A stretch of 64,000 bases of DNA from Gillisia limnaea DSM 15749 (GCF_000243235.1 NZ_JH594606.1:1903448-1967447), one strand, 5' to 3'. Counted from the stretch's first letter, positions 18,254 to 27,622 are shown. Numbers and translations: made by a program. Notes: generated by a model from the sequence alone, not told the origin.

Positions 18254-19528
18254 ATGAATATTTTAATTTTGGGTGCCGGCGGTAGAGAACATGCTTTTGC
18301 ATATAAAATTTCCCAAAGCGAATTATGTGACAAACTCTTTATCGCACCCGGAAATGCCGGAACAGCACAGTTTGGCAAAAATATAGATTTGAAGCTAACT
18401 AATTTTGATGCAATTAAGGATTTTGTATTAAAAGAATCCATAAAAATGGTGGTTGTTGGACCAGAGGATCCTTTAGTGCTGGGAATTTCCAATTTTTTCA
18501 CAGAGGATTTGGAATTGAAAGATGTTGCTTTAATAGGACCTTCAAAAAGAGGAGCTCTTCTGGAAGGAAGCAAGGAACGCGCAAAGGAGTTTATGTCCAT
18601 GCATAAAATACCATCCGCTGCTTATCAAAGTTTCACTTCGGAAAGTTTACAGGCCGGAAAAGATTTCTTAGATACCCTAAAGGCTCCTTACGTGTTGAAA
18701 GCCGATGGTCTTGCAGGTGGAAAGGGTGTTTTAATTCTGGATGAGGTAGCAGAAGCCAAAAAGGAACTGGAAAACATGTTGCTTGAAAACAAGTTTGGCA
18801 ACGCTGGAGAAAAAGTTGTTATAGAAGAATTCCTGGATGGAATAGAATTAAGTGTATTTGTTTTAACCGATGGGGAAAATTATAAAATGCTTCCTACGGC
18901 TAAGGATTATAAACGAATTGGCGAAGGAAACACCGGCCTCAATACCGGCGGAATGGGCGCGATCTCTCCTGTTCCTTTTGCAAATGATGAATTGATGCGA
19001 AAAATAGAAGAACGCATTGTAAAACCAACGGTAGAAGGACTTAAAAAGGAAAAAATAGATTATAAAGGTTTTATTTTTATAGGTTTGATGGTGATGAAGG
19101 GCGAACCTTATGTAATTGAGTATAATGTACGAATGGGGGATCCGGAAACAGAAGTTGTTTTACCCCGCATAAAGTCTGATTTGGTAGCATTGTTTCAGAA
19201 GGTGGCTGCGAAAAACCTTGATAAAACAGAAATTGAAATCGATGGAAATACGGCAGTAACGGTAATGCTTGTTTCAGGAGGTTATCCGGAGGATTATGAA
19301 AAAGGAAAGGAAATTACTGGTATTGGAGATGTGGAAGGTTCCCTGGTTTTTCACGCCGGTACAAAAGAGTTTAATGGTAAAATTGTTACCAACGGGGGTA
19401 GGGTATTGGCGGTTACCTCATTTGGCAGCGATTACAAAGAGGCACTAAAAAAATCTTATCAAAATGTAGATAAACTTCATTTTGATAAGATGTATTATAG
19501 AAAGGATTTAGGATTTGATCTATCCTAA
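18254..19528 (+). CDS. purD: Phosphoribosylamine-glycine ligase (GAR synthetase)
   Basis: 424 residues, normal length. Second step of purine biosynthesis, ATP-dependent. ATP-grasp enzyme: N-domain LGAGGREHAFAYKI, VVGPEDPLVLGI, ATP-binding LKADGLAGGKGVLI, and NVRMGDPETEVVLPR near the metal site. A -7-like TATTTTTG lies at 18220-18227. The last 9 bases overlap, antisense, the end of the DUF6341 gene. Confidence 0.97.
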   Translation: MNILILGAGGREHAFAYKISQSELCDKLFIAPGNAGTAQFGKNIDLKLTNFDAIKDFVLKESIKMVVVGPEDPLVLGISNFFTEDLELKDVALIGPSKRGALLEGSKERAKEFMSMHKIPSAAYQSFTSESLQAGKDFLDTLKAPYVLKADGLAGGKGVLILDEVAEAKKELENMLLENKFGNAGEKVVIEEFLDGIELSVFVLTDGENYKMLPTAKDYKRIGEGNTGLNTGGMGAISPVPFANDELMRKIEERIVKPTVEGLKKEKIDYKGFIFIGLMVMKGEPYVIEYNVRMGDPETEVVLPRIKSDLVALFQKVAAKNLDKTEIEIDGNTAVTVMLVSGGYPEDYEKGKEITGIGDVEGSLVFHAGTKEFNGKIVTNGGRVLAVTSFGSDYKEALKKSYQNVDKLHFDKMYYRKDLGFDLS

Positions 19529-19750
19529 AAACGAATGTGCAGTTGGATCACGGTCCTCCTCATTATTATCGTTGAATTTTTTGAGTTGTTTCATCCAAAA
19601 GAAAAAAGCAACAAAAACAACAAGTACAAAAATCCAGTTTACAAAATTGGCGAGAAACCAGGATTCTAATTCCAAATCTCTAAGCAAATCGAATGGGATG
19701 AATAAAACATCCTCAAAAAGAGATGCGATTCCTTCAAAAAAATCTTTCAT
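19520..19750 (-). CDS. DUF6341-type small membrane protein
   Basis: 76 residues with an amphipathic N terminus and one membrane helix (about residues 36-54), then an acidic tail NNEEDRDPTAHSFLG. This matches a small family I recall as DUF6341 that sits beside purD and DUF6427 in flavobacteria. Function is unknown. The 3' end overlaps purD by 9 bp in antisense orientation. A well-formed promoter precedes it. This frame is preferred over the plus-strand frame covering the same DNA, which has no family resemblance. Confidence 0.75.
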   Translation of the reverse strand: MKDFFEGIASLFEDVLFIPFDLLRDLELESWFLANFVNWIFVLVVFVAFFFWMKQLKKFNDNNEEDRDPTAHSFLG

Positions 19751-19775
19751 TGTATAACTTTGTTATATTATTTTA

Positions 19776-19805
19776 CAAAAATATAAAAAACCCCAATGCT
19801 AACAA
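19776..19805 (-). promoter_or_regulatory. DUF6341 promoter overlapping the DUF6427 gene start
   Basis: On the minus strand TTG (19805-19803), a 19-nt spacer, then TATTTTTG (19783-19776), 25 nt before the DUF6341 ATG. The -33 element lies inside the first codons of the divergent DUF6427 gene, so the two promoters interleave: the plus-strand -7 candidate TAACTTTG is at 19755-19762. Confidence 0.55.
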
Positions 19806-20722
19806 GCTTTTTTAGCAAATCAAAACCGGTAAATTTTTTAGCTGTAATAGTGGTTATGGCTTTATTTTATGTTTTTGCAAACTCTGAAGTCTTATTTTCC
19901 GATTTTAATATGTCCCTTATCGCAAAGAAGACGGGGATTTTAATCTGTTTCATTATAGGGGTTTGGGTATTGGATTTTATTGCGAGAAAAAATGAACTCA
20001 CTCAAAGAAGCGCTTTCAAGATTGTACTATTTGCTGTTTTCTCCGTTTCATTTCTACCAATCCTTAGAGATAATCAGGTTATTGTAGCCAATTTATGCAT
20101 TTTAATGGCTTTGAGAAGAATTATAAGCTTAAAATCCCATAAAGAAATTCAAAAGAAAATTTTTGATGCAACCTTCTGGATATGTATTGCATCCCTGTTT
20201 TATTTCTGGTCCATTTTATTCCTTATAGTGGTATATAGCGGGATTTTAATGTATACTGCCAATTATTTTAAAAACTGGTTGATCCCAGCGGTAGCTGTGC
20301 TCGCCGTCTTATTACTGGTAACAGCGTTTCATATCATATTTTACGATCGGTTTTACAGCTTTCAGGCTTGGTTTCAGGAAAGCAGTTTCAATTTCCAATT
20401 ATACAATGAACCGGATTTATTCATCCCGCTTAGTATAATTCTGGCTGTATCTTTCTGGACGCTTTTCTACTATTTTGGCTTGTTTAAAAAAGCAAGTATC
20501 AATTCCCGGCCAACCTATACGCTGGTTTTAATCACATTGTTGGTTTCTGTTGCTATTGCAGTTTTCTCCCCCGTAAAAAATGGAAGTGAATTTATTTTCT
20601 TTTTTGTACCCTTGTCTATTATCGCATCCAATTATTTTGAAAGCAAGCGGGAAAAGATCTTCAAGGAAATTCTATTGCTTGGCCTAATCTTAATGCCGGT
20701 TTTAATCCCTATATTCTTTTGA
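19796..20722 (+). CDS. DUF6427-family polytopic membrane protein
   Basis: 308 residues with about eight membrane helices and only short loops. It fits the DUF6427 family of Bacteroidota (start MLTSFFSKSKPVNFLAVIV), whose function is unknown. It is the first gene of an operon. Its TGA stop (20720-20722) overlaps the TTG start of the restriction endonuclease, which suggests translational coupling. Confidence 0.8.
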   Translation: MLTSFFSKSKPVNFLAVIVVMALFYVFANSEVLFSDFNMSLIAKKTGILICFIIGVWVLDFIARKNELTQRSAFKIVLFAVFSVSFLPILRDNQVIVANLCILMALRRIISLKSHKEIQKKIFDATFWICIASLFYFWSILFLIVVYSGILMYTANYFKNWLIPAVAVLAVLLLVTAFHIIFYDRFYSFQAWFQESSFNFQLYNEPDLFIPLSIILAVSFWTLFYYFGLFKKASINSRPTYTLVLITLLVSVAIAVFSPVKNGSEFIFFFVPLSIIASNYFESKREKIFKEILLLGLILMPVLIPIFF

Positions 20723-21363
20723 AAAATCTTGATCTCATCAATAGCGAAGAGGAATTAAAAAAACGGTGGGAAGCTCCCTATGTTTGGGACAGAAAACAAA
20801 ATGATCTCTGGGATAAGCAATCGAATTTTATCTATGAAATAAAGAATTGGGAGCTGTTAAAGGAAAAGATAGCTATAGTTTCTTCTAATCACAACCTTGA
20901 TAAACAAGACTTTTTTAACTATTGCAGTAACCGCTGGTATAATTTCCAGAGTGCTATGGCGGTAGAGAACATATTTTCCGGGTTTGATGGTATTGAACCA
21001 TCGTTGAACAGCAGAAACAGGCTTTTGGATTTTAAGCTCTCCGGAATTGATTTCGATCACAAAACCAGTGTGTACCCTAAAAATTTTTGTAAAGATCTCC
21101 AATTTGCAATGAAAAATCCGGAGGAATTGATAAGCTGGTTGTATCAAAATCAAAGTACACAGCAACGTCAACACTTCGCAAACAGATTGTTTTTAATAGT
21201 GTATGCGGAAGATGGGCAACACTGGAAATTAAAGGCCGAAATTTCATGGTTAAAGGGGATTATTGGAGCATATTTGAATTCCTTTAAAACCGATCAATTG
21301 AAAAAATTTGAATTTCGATCAGGAAAAACAACGCTTTCTGACATTATTTGGGCAGTAAAATGA
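20719..21363 (+). CDS. Probable type II restriction endonuclease (PD-(D/E)xK-like)
   Basis: 214 residues starting with TTG at 20719; no ATG occurs before Met80. It is assigned by context, as the partner of the adjacent DNA adenine methyltransferase, and by a plausible nuclease core: Asp104 then Asp113-His-Lys115 in the segment LLDFKLSGIDFDHKTSVYP, with Glu83 upstream. Conserved-looking aromatic/Asn residues precede it (NRWYNFQSAMAVENIF). I do not recognise the recognition site or subfamily. It overlaps DUF6427 by 4 bp and the methyltransferase by 4 bp (ATGA). No controller (C) protein gene is present. Confidence 0.65.
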   Translation: MKNLDLINSEEELKKRWEAPYVWDRKQNDLWDKQSNFIYEIKNWELLKEKIAIVSSNHNLDKQDFFNYCSNRWYNFQSAMAVENIFSGFDGIEPSLNSRNRLLDFKLSGIDFDHKTSVYPKNFCKDLQFAMKNPEELISWLYQNQSTQQRQHFANRLFLIVYAEDGQHWKLKAEISWLKGIIGAYLNSFKTDQLKKFEFRSGKTTLSDIIWAVK

Positions 21364-22361
21364 ATTATATAGGATCCAAACATAAACTTTCAGGATTTAT
21401 AAAATCCAATGTTGAAAAAACAGTCTCCGGAGATTTAAACGGAATGGTATTTTGTGATCTTTTTGCAGGTACCGGAAGTGTGGGTAGGAATTTTAAAACT
21501 TCTGTAAAACAGGTGATTGCCAATGATGTTGAATTTTACAGCTATTCATTATTAAAAAATTATATAGGAAATAATCAAAAACTCGATTTTGACCCGTATT
21601 TATCATTTTTAAATGAACTTCCAGGTAAAAAAGGGTTCATTTTTCAAAATTATTCGGAAGGAGGAGACTCCGGCCGACTTTATTTTTCATTTGAAAACGG
21701 ACAAAAAATCGATGCTGCGAGGTTTCAGATAGAATCCTGGAAAAATTCAGAAGAAATCGGGCTAAATTTATATTATTTTCTATTGGCTTCCCTTATAGAA
21801 AGTGCAGATAAAGTGGCAAATACAGCATCTGTATACGGAGCATATTTGAAAAAAATAAAGCCTTCTGCAGCTAAAATAATGGTGATTGCTCCTGCTCATT
21901 TTGAGCTTACCAAAAATTCACACCGGGTATATCAGGAAGATGCCAATCAATTAATCAAGGAAATTGAGGGAGATATCCTTTACCTGGACCCACCATACAA
22001 CAACCGGCAATACGGCGCCAATTATCATCTTTTGAATACTATCGCCAAATATGATACCTTTGTACCCAGCGGAAAAACGGGATTAAGAGCCTATTACAGA
22101 TCTAATTATTGCCGTACTGCCGAGGTGAAAAATTCCTTTAAAATGTTGGTTGAAAATGCACGTTTTAGATACATTTTTTTAAGCTATAACAATGAAGGAT
22201 TAATGCCTGCAGCAGAGATTCGTGAAATAATGCGGGGATACGGGAAATACGATCTTGTTTCAACAGATTATCAACGTTTTAAAGCTGATAAGAGCGAAAA
22301 CCGAAATCACACGGCTTCAGCGACAAAAGAATATTTACACATTTTAGAAAAAAATAAATAA
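21360..22361 (+). CDS. DNA adenine-N6 methyltransferase (D12 class), type II modification enzyme
   Basis: 333 residues from the ATG at 21360, which overlaps the TGA of the endonuclease gene. Motif X at the start (NYIGSKHKL), SAM-binding motif I DLFAGTGSVG, and catalytic motif IV LDPPYNNRQYG are in the order of Dam-like D12 enzymes. The product would be N6-methyladenine protecting DNA against the cognate endonuclease. The target sequence cannot be deduced. The downstream gene is only 2 bp away, so the pair is embedded in a longer operon. Confidence 0.9.
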   Translation: MNYIGSKHKLSGFIKSNVEKTVSGDLNGMVFCDLFAGTGSVGRNFKTSVKQVIANDVEFYSYSLLKNYIGNNQKLDFDPYLSFLNELPGKKGFIFQNYSEGGDSGRLYFSFENGQKIDAARFQIESWKNSEEIGLNLYYFLLASLIESADKVANTASVYGAYLKKIKPSAAKIMVIAPAHFELTKNSHRVYQEDANQLIKEIEGDILYLDPPYNNRQYGANYHLLNTIAKYDTFVPSGKTGLRAYYRSNYCRTAEVKNSFKMLVENARFRYIFLSYNNEGLMPAAEIREIMRGYGKYDLVSTDYQRFKADKSENRNHTASATKEYLHILEKNK

Positions 22362-22363
22362 GC

Positions 22364-22969
22364 ATGTTTTCAAATAAGGCAAATCAAATTTTTAAGGAAG
22401 TAATCGAAAAATATCACGAGATAAATACAGTTAATCAGGAGTTTAAAAATCCATACGATAAACAAAATGAACTTCTGGAGCATTTATTATACAGAAAATG
22501 CTGGATAGATACCGTACAATGGCATTATGAGGATATAATCCGGGATCCCAACATAGATCCGGTGGCAGCCTTAAAATTGAAAAGGCAAATTGATGCTTCC
22601 AATCAGGATCGTACAGATACCGTGGAATATATTGATAGTTATTTCCTTGAGAAATACAAAGATATAACTCCTATAGATCATGCGACCATCAATACCGAAA
22701 GTCCGGCCTGGGGAGTAGATCGCCTCTCTATTTTGGCTCTCAAAATATATCATATGGAGGAAGAGGCAAACAGGGAAGATGCCTCGCAGGAACACCGTAT
22801 GAAATGTAAAGCAAAGCTTGATGTTTTATTGGAACAACGTGTAGATCTTTCCCTGGCTATCGACCAATTGCTTGCAGCTATTTCAAAGGGAGATAAATAT
22901 ATGAAGGTATATAAGCAAATGAAGATGTATAATGACGACGAATTGAATCCCATATTGCGTAAAAAATAA
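22364..22969 (+). CDS. DUF4254-family protein
   Basis: 201 residues, soluble and strongly helical. Recognised as DUF4254 from NPYDKQNELLEHLLYRKCWIDTVQWH in two parts and the repeated acidic/aromatic helices (IDHATINTESPAWGVDRLSI). Function is unknown. The family commonly sits next to a GT9 gene, as here (4-bp gap), hinting at a role linked to lipopolysaccharide or envelope sugar transfer. Confidence 0.85.
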   Translation: MFSNKANQIFKEVIEKYHEINTVNQEFKNPYDKQNELLEHLLYRKCWIDTVQWHYEDIIRDPNIDPVAALKLKRQIDASNQDRTDTVEYIDSYFLEKYKDITPIDHATINTESPAWGVDRLSILALKIYHMEEEANREDASQEHRMKCKAKLDVLLEQRVDLSLAIDQLLAAISKGDKYMKVYKQMKMYNDDELNPILRKK

Positions 22970-22973
22970 TAAA

Positions 22974-24089
22974 ATGGCCGGCCGCTCCTCTAGATTCCAA
23001 GACTACGCTCATCCTGTGAATGAGACGCCAAAGTTAGAGGAGGCAGCACATATCCTGGTAATTCGTCTTTCAGCAATGGGAGATGTTGCTATGCTGGTGC
23101 CGGTTCTAAGAATTGTAACTGCTACCTATCCCAACTTAAAGATCACCCTGCTTACCAGGGGGTTTTTTGCGCCCATGTTTAAGAATATACCAAATGTGGC
23201 AGTTTACGAAGCCGATATCTCTGGTTTACATAATGGATTCGTTGGTCTTTGCAGATTGGCAAGAGAACTCAAAGAACTTGAAATAAATGCCGTGGCCGAC
23301 TTGCACGATGTTTTGCGAAGCAATGTGCTGAGGTATATTTTTTATATGTACGGAATCCCGGTGAACCAAATCGATAAGGGAAGAGCTGAAAAAAAGGCGT
23401 TAACCGCTGAAAATAATAAGGTTTTCAAACAGCTGAAATCCACTCATCAACGCTATGCCGATGTTTTTTCGGAATTGGGTTATCCAGTAAATCTAAAAAC
23501 ACCTTCTTTTCCCTCAAAACAAAAACTTTCTCCTAAAATCCTGGAAATAACAGGGAAAAATATTCTAAAATGGATTGGAATTGCCCCTTTTGCACAACAC
23601 AATTCAAAAGTATATCCATTAGATCTTATGCAAAGCGTGATAGAGGAGATCGATAGAGAAGGAAAAGCAGAGATTTTTCTGTTTGGAGGAGGAAAATTGG
23701 AAACCGAAAAGCTTGAAAAATTAGCCGAAAAATTTAAAAATGTGGTTTCTATAGCCGGAAAACTTTCGTTTGAGGAAGAACTGGCACTAATCTCAAATCT
23801 TGATTTGATGCTTTCCATGGACAGCGGAAATGCACATTTGGCAGCCATGTATGGAATTCCGGTAATTACAATTTGGGGAGTAACCCATCCGTATGCAGGT
23901 TTTTCAGCATTTAATCAACCCGAGGAAAACAACATACTACCAGATCTTAACAGATATTCAAAAATACCAACCTCGATTTACGGCAATAAATTCCCGGAGG
24001 GTTATGAGGATGTTATGAGAACTATTTCGCCACAAAAGGTGGTTGAGAAAATAAAAAACAGCCCCCCACCCCCCGAAGGGGGAGTTTAA
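22974..24089 (+). CDS. Family 9 glycosyltransferase (heptosyltransferase-like)
   Basis: 371 residues. GT-B fold of ADP-heptose:LPS heptosyltransferase type: VIRLSAMGDVAMLVPVL near residue 30, IGIAPFAQHNSKVYP, LFGGGKLE and the donor-site block LSMDSGNAHLAAMYGIPVITIWG. It probably adds sugars to the lipid A-core region at the inner membrane. The last eight codons (PPPPEGGV) are not family sequence: they are read from the left arm of the GC-rich inverted repeat, so the natural C terminus was altered by that element. Confidence 0.88.
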   Translation: MAGRSSRFQDYAHPVNETPKLEEAAHILVIRLSAMGDVAMLVPVLRIVTATYPNLKITLLTRGFFAPMFKNIPNVAVYEADISGLHNGFVGLCRLARELKELEINAVADLHDVLRSNVLRYIFYMYGIPVNQIDKGRAEKKALTAENNKVFKQLKSTHQRYADVFSELGYPVNLKTPSFPSKQKLSPKILEITGKNILKWIGIAPFAQHNSKVYPLDLMQSVIEEIDREGKAEIFLFGGGKLETEKLEKLAEKFKNVVSIAGKLSFEEELALISNLDLMLSMDSGNAHLAAMYGIPVITIWGVTHPYAGFSAFNQPEENNILPDLNRYSKIPTSIYGNKFPEGYEDVMRTISPQKVVEKIKNSPPPPEGGV

Positions 24090-24260
24090 AATTCCCCTGG
24101 CTTCCTGAAGAGGGGTAGTTAAAAAATATGAGAATTATTGTAAATAAAAAGAGGATCCTAACAAAAGTTAGGTTTTCCTAGTTATTCAAACCCCGAAAAG
24201 GGGGAACTTCAATAGTTATTTAGAAAATGTAATGCTCCCCCTTCGGGGGCTGGGGGGCTT
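24060..24260. repeat. GC-rich inverted repeat at the junction of convergent genes
   Basis: Left arm 24060-24084 and right arm 24236-24259 are inverted copies of AGCCCCCCA(C/G)CCCCCG plus AAGGGGGAG, with one mismatch over 25 bases. Each arm is itself partly self-complementary (CCCCC-GAA-GGGGG). Between them are degenerate copies (AAACCCCGAAAAGGGGGAA around 24188-24206, CTTCCTGAAGAGGGG around 24102-24116). The C-run/G-run composition contrasts sharply with the AT-rich surroundings. The left arm encodes the tail of the GT9 protein and the right arm abuts the stop codon of the reductase gene. Confidence 0.85.
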
Positions 24261-25314
24261 ATACATCATCATAATCTACTTTTAAAACCTGTGATGTGGG
24301 TTGTGCCTGGCAGGTAAGGATCAATCCTTCAGCGATCTCGCCGTCGGTTAATATTTGATTTTTACGCATTACCGCTGTGCCTTCTGTTATCCTGGCGATA
24401 CAACTGCTGCAAATTCCGCCCTGGCAGGAATAAGGAACATCCAGATCATTATCCAAAGCTACTTCCAGAACTGTTTTTTTGCTGTCCATAGAAAAGCTGG
24501 ACTCCTCATCATCAACCATAATGGTGAGCTCAACTTCTCCTTCTCCTTCGGCTGCAATTTTGATTTCATCGGATTCTTTTGCTGTGAAAAGTTCAAATAA
24601 GATGCTGTCTTGAGGAACACCGTTTTGCTTTAATATTTCAGTAACACTATTGATCATTGGTTCAGGACCGCACAGAAAAAACGTTTTAAAGCTGGTACCA
24701 TTAAATTTATTTTTGAGAACGTAATTAACAGTGCTGTTTTCTATTCTCCCAAATTGTGCATTTTCTTCCCTTGTTTGGCTATAGATAAACTCAATGAATA
24801 GCCTTTCCGGATGTTTTACCTGAAGCTCCAGCAATTCCTTAAAAAATATGGTTTCGTCCAGGGATTTATTTCCATACACCAAAACAAATTTGCTTTCCGG
24901 CTCCCTTATTAAAACGGTTTTAATAATTGATAATACAGGCGTAATCCCGCTTCCTGCAGCAAAAGCCGCATAATTTTGCGGAATGACTCCAGGCTCAAAG
25001 ATAAATTTTCCCTCAGGCGGATGCACTTCCAGGATATCGCCGGCTTGTAATTTATTATTTGCAAGTCCGGAAAAAACTCCTCCTTGAACCTCCTTAACGG
25101 TGACTTTAAATTCGTGCGTGTGCGGCGATGAACATAGGGAATACGCTCTTCTTATTTCCTTACCGTCTATATCTGTTTTAATGGTAACATACTGCCCTGC
25201 TTTATAGCTAAATTTGTCCTTTAGATCTTGAGGAATGTCAAAGGATAAACTTACCGCCTCCGGAGTTTCGCGGATAATTTCTTTTATCTTTAACGCATAA
25301 AATTTATTCATCAT
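24259..25314 (-). CDS. Ferredoxin-NADP-type reductase with C-terminal [2Fe-2S] domain (PaaE-like)
   Basis: 351 residues. Order of domains: FAD-binding barrel (residues 1-100, RRAYSLCSSP binds FAD), NAD(P)-binding domain (GSGITPVLSI at about 120-130, FFLCGPEPMI), then a plant-type [2Fe-2S] ferredoxin with PYSCQGGICSSCIARITEG and the fourth cysteine in LILTCQAQP. The architecture matches the reductase subunit of phenylacetyl-CoA epoxidase and related oxygenase reductases. No oxygenase gene is adjacent, so it may serve a desaturase or hydroxylase elsewhere (an acyl-ACP desaturase lies at 61569). Start could be either of two adjacent ATGs. Confidence 0.88.
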   Translation of the reverse strand: MMNKFYALKIKEIIRETPEAVSLSFDIPQDLKDKFSYKAGQYVTIKTDIDGKEIRRAYSLCSSPHTHEFKVTVKEVQGGVFSGLANNKLQAGDILEVHPPEGKFIFEPGVIPQNYAAFAAGSGITPVLSIIKTVLIREPESKFVLVYGNKSLDETIFFKELLELQVKHPERLFIEFIYSQTREENAQFGRIENSTVNYVLKNKFNGTSFKTFFLCGPEPMINSVTEILKQNGVPQDSILFELFTAKESDEIKIAAEGEGEVELTIMVDDEESSFSMDSKKTVLEVALDNDLDVPYSCQGGICSSCIARITEGTAVMRKNQILTDGEIAEGLILTCQAQPTSQVLKVDYDDV

Positions 25315-25406
25315 CTAATATTTGTACGCAAAAATACAAAGACTTAAAGTTTTTTAATTGTAACAAATGCGTAAATTTCAACACTTGTATAAAAACTTCT
25401 GAATAT

Positions 25407-26891
25407 ATGTTTAAGCGTTTAATCTGGCTGGAATGGAAATCCTTTTTCAGGTCGGCAAGTATGGGCAAGAGTATTGGCCTAAAAATACTGATGATTTTTT
25501 TAGGCATCTATTTCACAGTGATCTTTTTATTATTTGGTATAGGCCTATATCCGCTTGTAGAAAAATATTTTCCGGGAGAAGTGCCGCTTTTTGTGGTAAA
25601 CAAATTTGTACTGCTTTGGCTGTTGGCTGAACTGGCTTACCGCTTCTTATTACAAACCTTGCCGGTTTTAAACATCAAACCACTTTTAATATTACCGATA
25701 AGGAAACGTAAAGTGGTGAATTTTGTGTTGCTGAAATCTCTTTATTCCTTTTTTAACTTTCTACCTTTAATGGTTATCATCCCATTTGGGATCTTCAATA
25801 TTTACAAGGAGCAATTTGCAACAGGTCCTATTCTAGCGTGGATGATTGGGATGACAGGATTAACCTTTTGTGTTAATTATGCCAATTTCATCATCAAAAA
25901 GAGATTTACAGAAAACTTAAAGGCCCTAATTCCGGTTTTGGTCATTGTTTCATGTTTTGCAATTCTTGATTACTTTAAAATCTTTGAGATTAGTGTATGG
26001 TTTGGAAAAGGTTTAAATGAGATCCTTTTTTATCCATTTATCGCCATTATTCCAATTTTGTTGCTTTTTTCGCTGTACCTATGGAATCGTAAAAATCTTG
26101 AAGGCAAATTTTATCTGGATGCCACCTTAAAAGAACAAACCAAAAATATTAATACCCGCGAGTTTTTATGGACACGCAAATTTGGAGATATCGCACCGTA
26201 TCTTCAGCAGGATTTAAAATTGATTTGGAGAAATAAACGTCCCAAAACATCCATTTATATGTCCATTCTTTTTCTTGGATATGGAATGTTTTTTTACACT
26301 CAGGATACCTATCAGGATCTACCCTGGTTCTTTGTGTTTGTAGGGATTTTTATCACCGGAATGTTTATGATCAATTTTGGTCAATTTATTCCCGCCTGGG
26401 ATTCCAATTATTATCCATTGATCATGGCTCAAAATATCCCAATGAACAGATATTTAACCGCAAAAGCCGGGTTGATAACCTTTAGTGTTGTTGCGCTTGC
26501 AATTTTGGCAACACCTTACGCCTATTTTGGGTGGAGAATATTTTTACTGAATATTATTTGTGCGGTTTACAATATTGGAGTCAACATTCCAATTTTACTT
26601 TATGCAGGATCTTTTAACCGAAAACGAATAGATTTGGATAAAAGTCCGTTCATGAATTACCAGGGTGCAGGTGCAGCACAATGGCTGGTAGGAATTCCTT
26701 TAATGGTGATTCCTGTATTTCTATTCTGGATTTTTTATAAACTTATCTCATTTGAAAGTGGAATGCTTTTCTTATTTGGCCTGGGCGTCCTGGGGCTCTT
26801 TTTAAGAAGCCGGCTTATAGATTCCATCGCACAAATTTATAAAAGGAATAAATACGCTATGATCGAAGGATTTAAGCAACAGGGCGATTAA
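25407..26891 (+). CDS. DUF5687-family ABC exporter membrane subunit
   Basis: 494 residues with about twelve membrane segments. It starts MFKRLIWLEWKSFFRSASMG, as in the DUF5687 family, and the middle carries a long cytoplasmic loop (KEQTKNINTREFLWTRKFG). It lies 17 bp before a stand-alone ATP-binding subunit, so the two likely form one exporter. Cargo is unknown. Confidence 0.82.
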   Translation: MFKRLIWLEWKSFFRSASMGKSIGLKILMIFLGIYFTVIFLLFGIGLYPLVEKYFPGEVPLFVVNKFVLLWLLAELAYRFLLQTLPVLNIKPLLILPIRKRKVVNFVLLKSLYSFFNFLPLMVIIPFGIFNIYKEQFATGPILAWMIGMTGLTFCVNYANFIIKKRFTENLKALIPVLVIVSCFAILDYFKIFEISVWFGKGLNEILFYPFIAIIPILLLFSLYLWNRKNLEGKFYLDATLKEQTKNINTREFLWTRKFGDIAPYLQQDLKLIWRNKRPKTSIYMSILFLGYGMFFYTQDTYQDLPWFFVFVGIFITGMFMINFGQFIPAWDSNYYPLIMAQNIPMNRYLTAKAGLITFSVVALAILATPYAYFGWRIFLLNIICAVYNIGVNIPILLYAGSFNRKRIDLDKSPFMNYQGAGAAQWLVGIPLMVIPVFLFWIFYKLISFESGMLFLFGLGVLGLFLRSRLIDSIAQIYKRNKYAMIEGFKQQGD

Positions 26892-26908
26892 AATTAAAAA
26901 AACAGCTA

Positions 26909-27622
26909 ATGATTACCGCAACAAACCTCAAAAAAATATATAACGGAACTACGGTTTTAAACATTGAACATCTGGATATTCCCACAGGGCAAAGTTTTGG
27001 CCTTGTAGGCAATAACGGAGCAGGAAAAACCACTTTCTTCAGTCTTTTACTGGATTTGATTCAACCCACCACCGGAAACATTTTCAACAATGAGATCACC
27101 GTAAGCCAGAGTGAAGCCTGGAAAACTTTTACATCTTCTTTTATAGATGAAAGTTTCTTGATAGGATACCTTACTCCGGAAGAATACTTTTACTTTATTG
27201 GCGATTTAAGACAGCAAAATAAAGCCGATGTAGATGCTTTGCTGGTCACTTTTGAAGATTTTTTTAACGGTGAAATTTTAAAAAAACGCAAATATCTTCG
27301 GGATCTTTCAAAAGGGAATCAGAAAAAAGTGGGAATTGTGGCCGCACTTATTGGAAATCCTAAAGTGGTTATTCTTGATGAGCCTTTCGCAAATCTTGAT
27401 CCTACTACCCAAATAAGGCTTAAAAAAATAATACGCGAACTTGGTACGTCCCGTGACACTACTTTTTTAATCTCCAGTCATGATCTTATTCATATTACTG
27501 AAGTTTGTGAACGGATAGTTGTTATGGATAAAGGAATCCTTGTAAAAGATATCATAACTTCAGAAGCTACTTTGAAGGAACTGGAAACTTATTTTTCCGG
27601 AGGCCAAACTGTGGAGCTATAG
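26909..27622 (+). CDS. ABC transporter ATP-binding protein
   Basis: 237 residues. Walker A GNNGAGKTT at residues 34-42, signature LSKGNQKKVG, Walker B VVILDEPFANLDP and the switch histidine in LISSHDL. It is the ATPase for the DUF5687 membrane protein just upstream. The family is of the CcmA/drug-exporter type; substrate unknown. Confidence 0.92.
   Translation: MITATNLKKIYNGTTVLNIEHLDIPTGQSFGLVGNNGAGKTTFFSLLLDLIQPTTGNIFNNEITVSQSEAWKTFTSSFIDESFLIGYLTPEEYFYFIGDLRQQNKADVDALLVTFEDFFNGEILKKRKYLRDLSKGNQKKVGIVAALIGNPKVVILDEPFANLDPTTQIRLKKIIRELGTSRDTTFLISSHDLIHITEVCERIVVMDKGILVKDIITSEATLKELETYFSGGQTVEL

Noticed and set aside
20719-22361. R-M genes as part of a mobile island
   Set aside because: Edges show no repeats or integrase, and base composition looks like the neighbours; only the operon-embedded insertion is supported.
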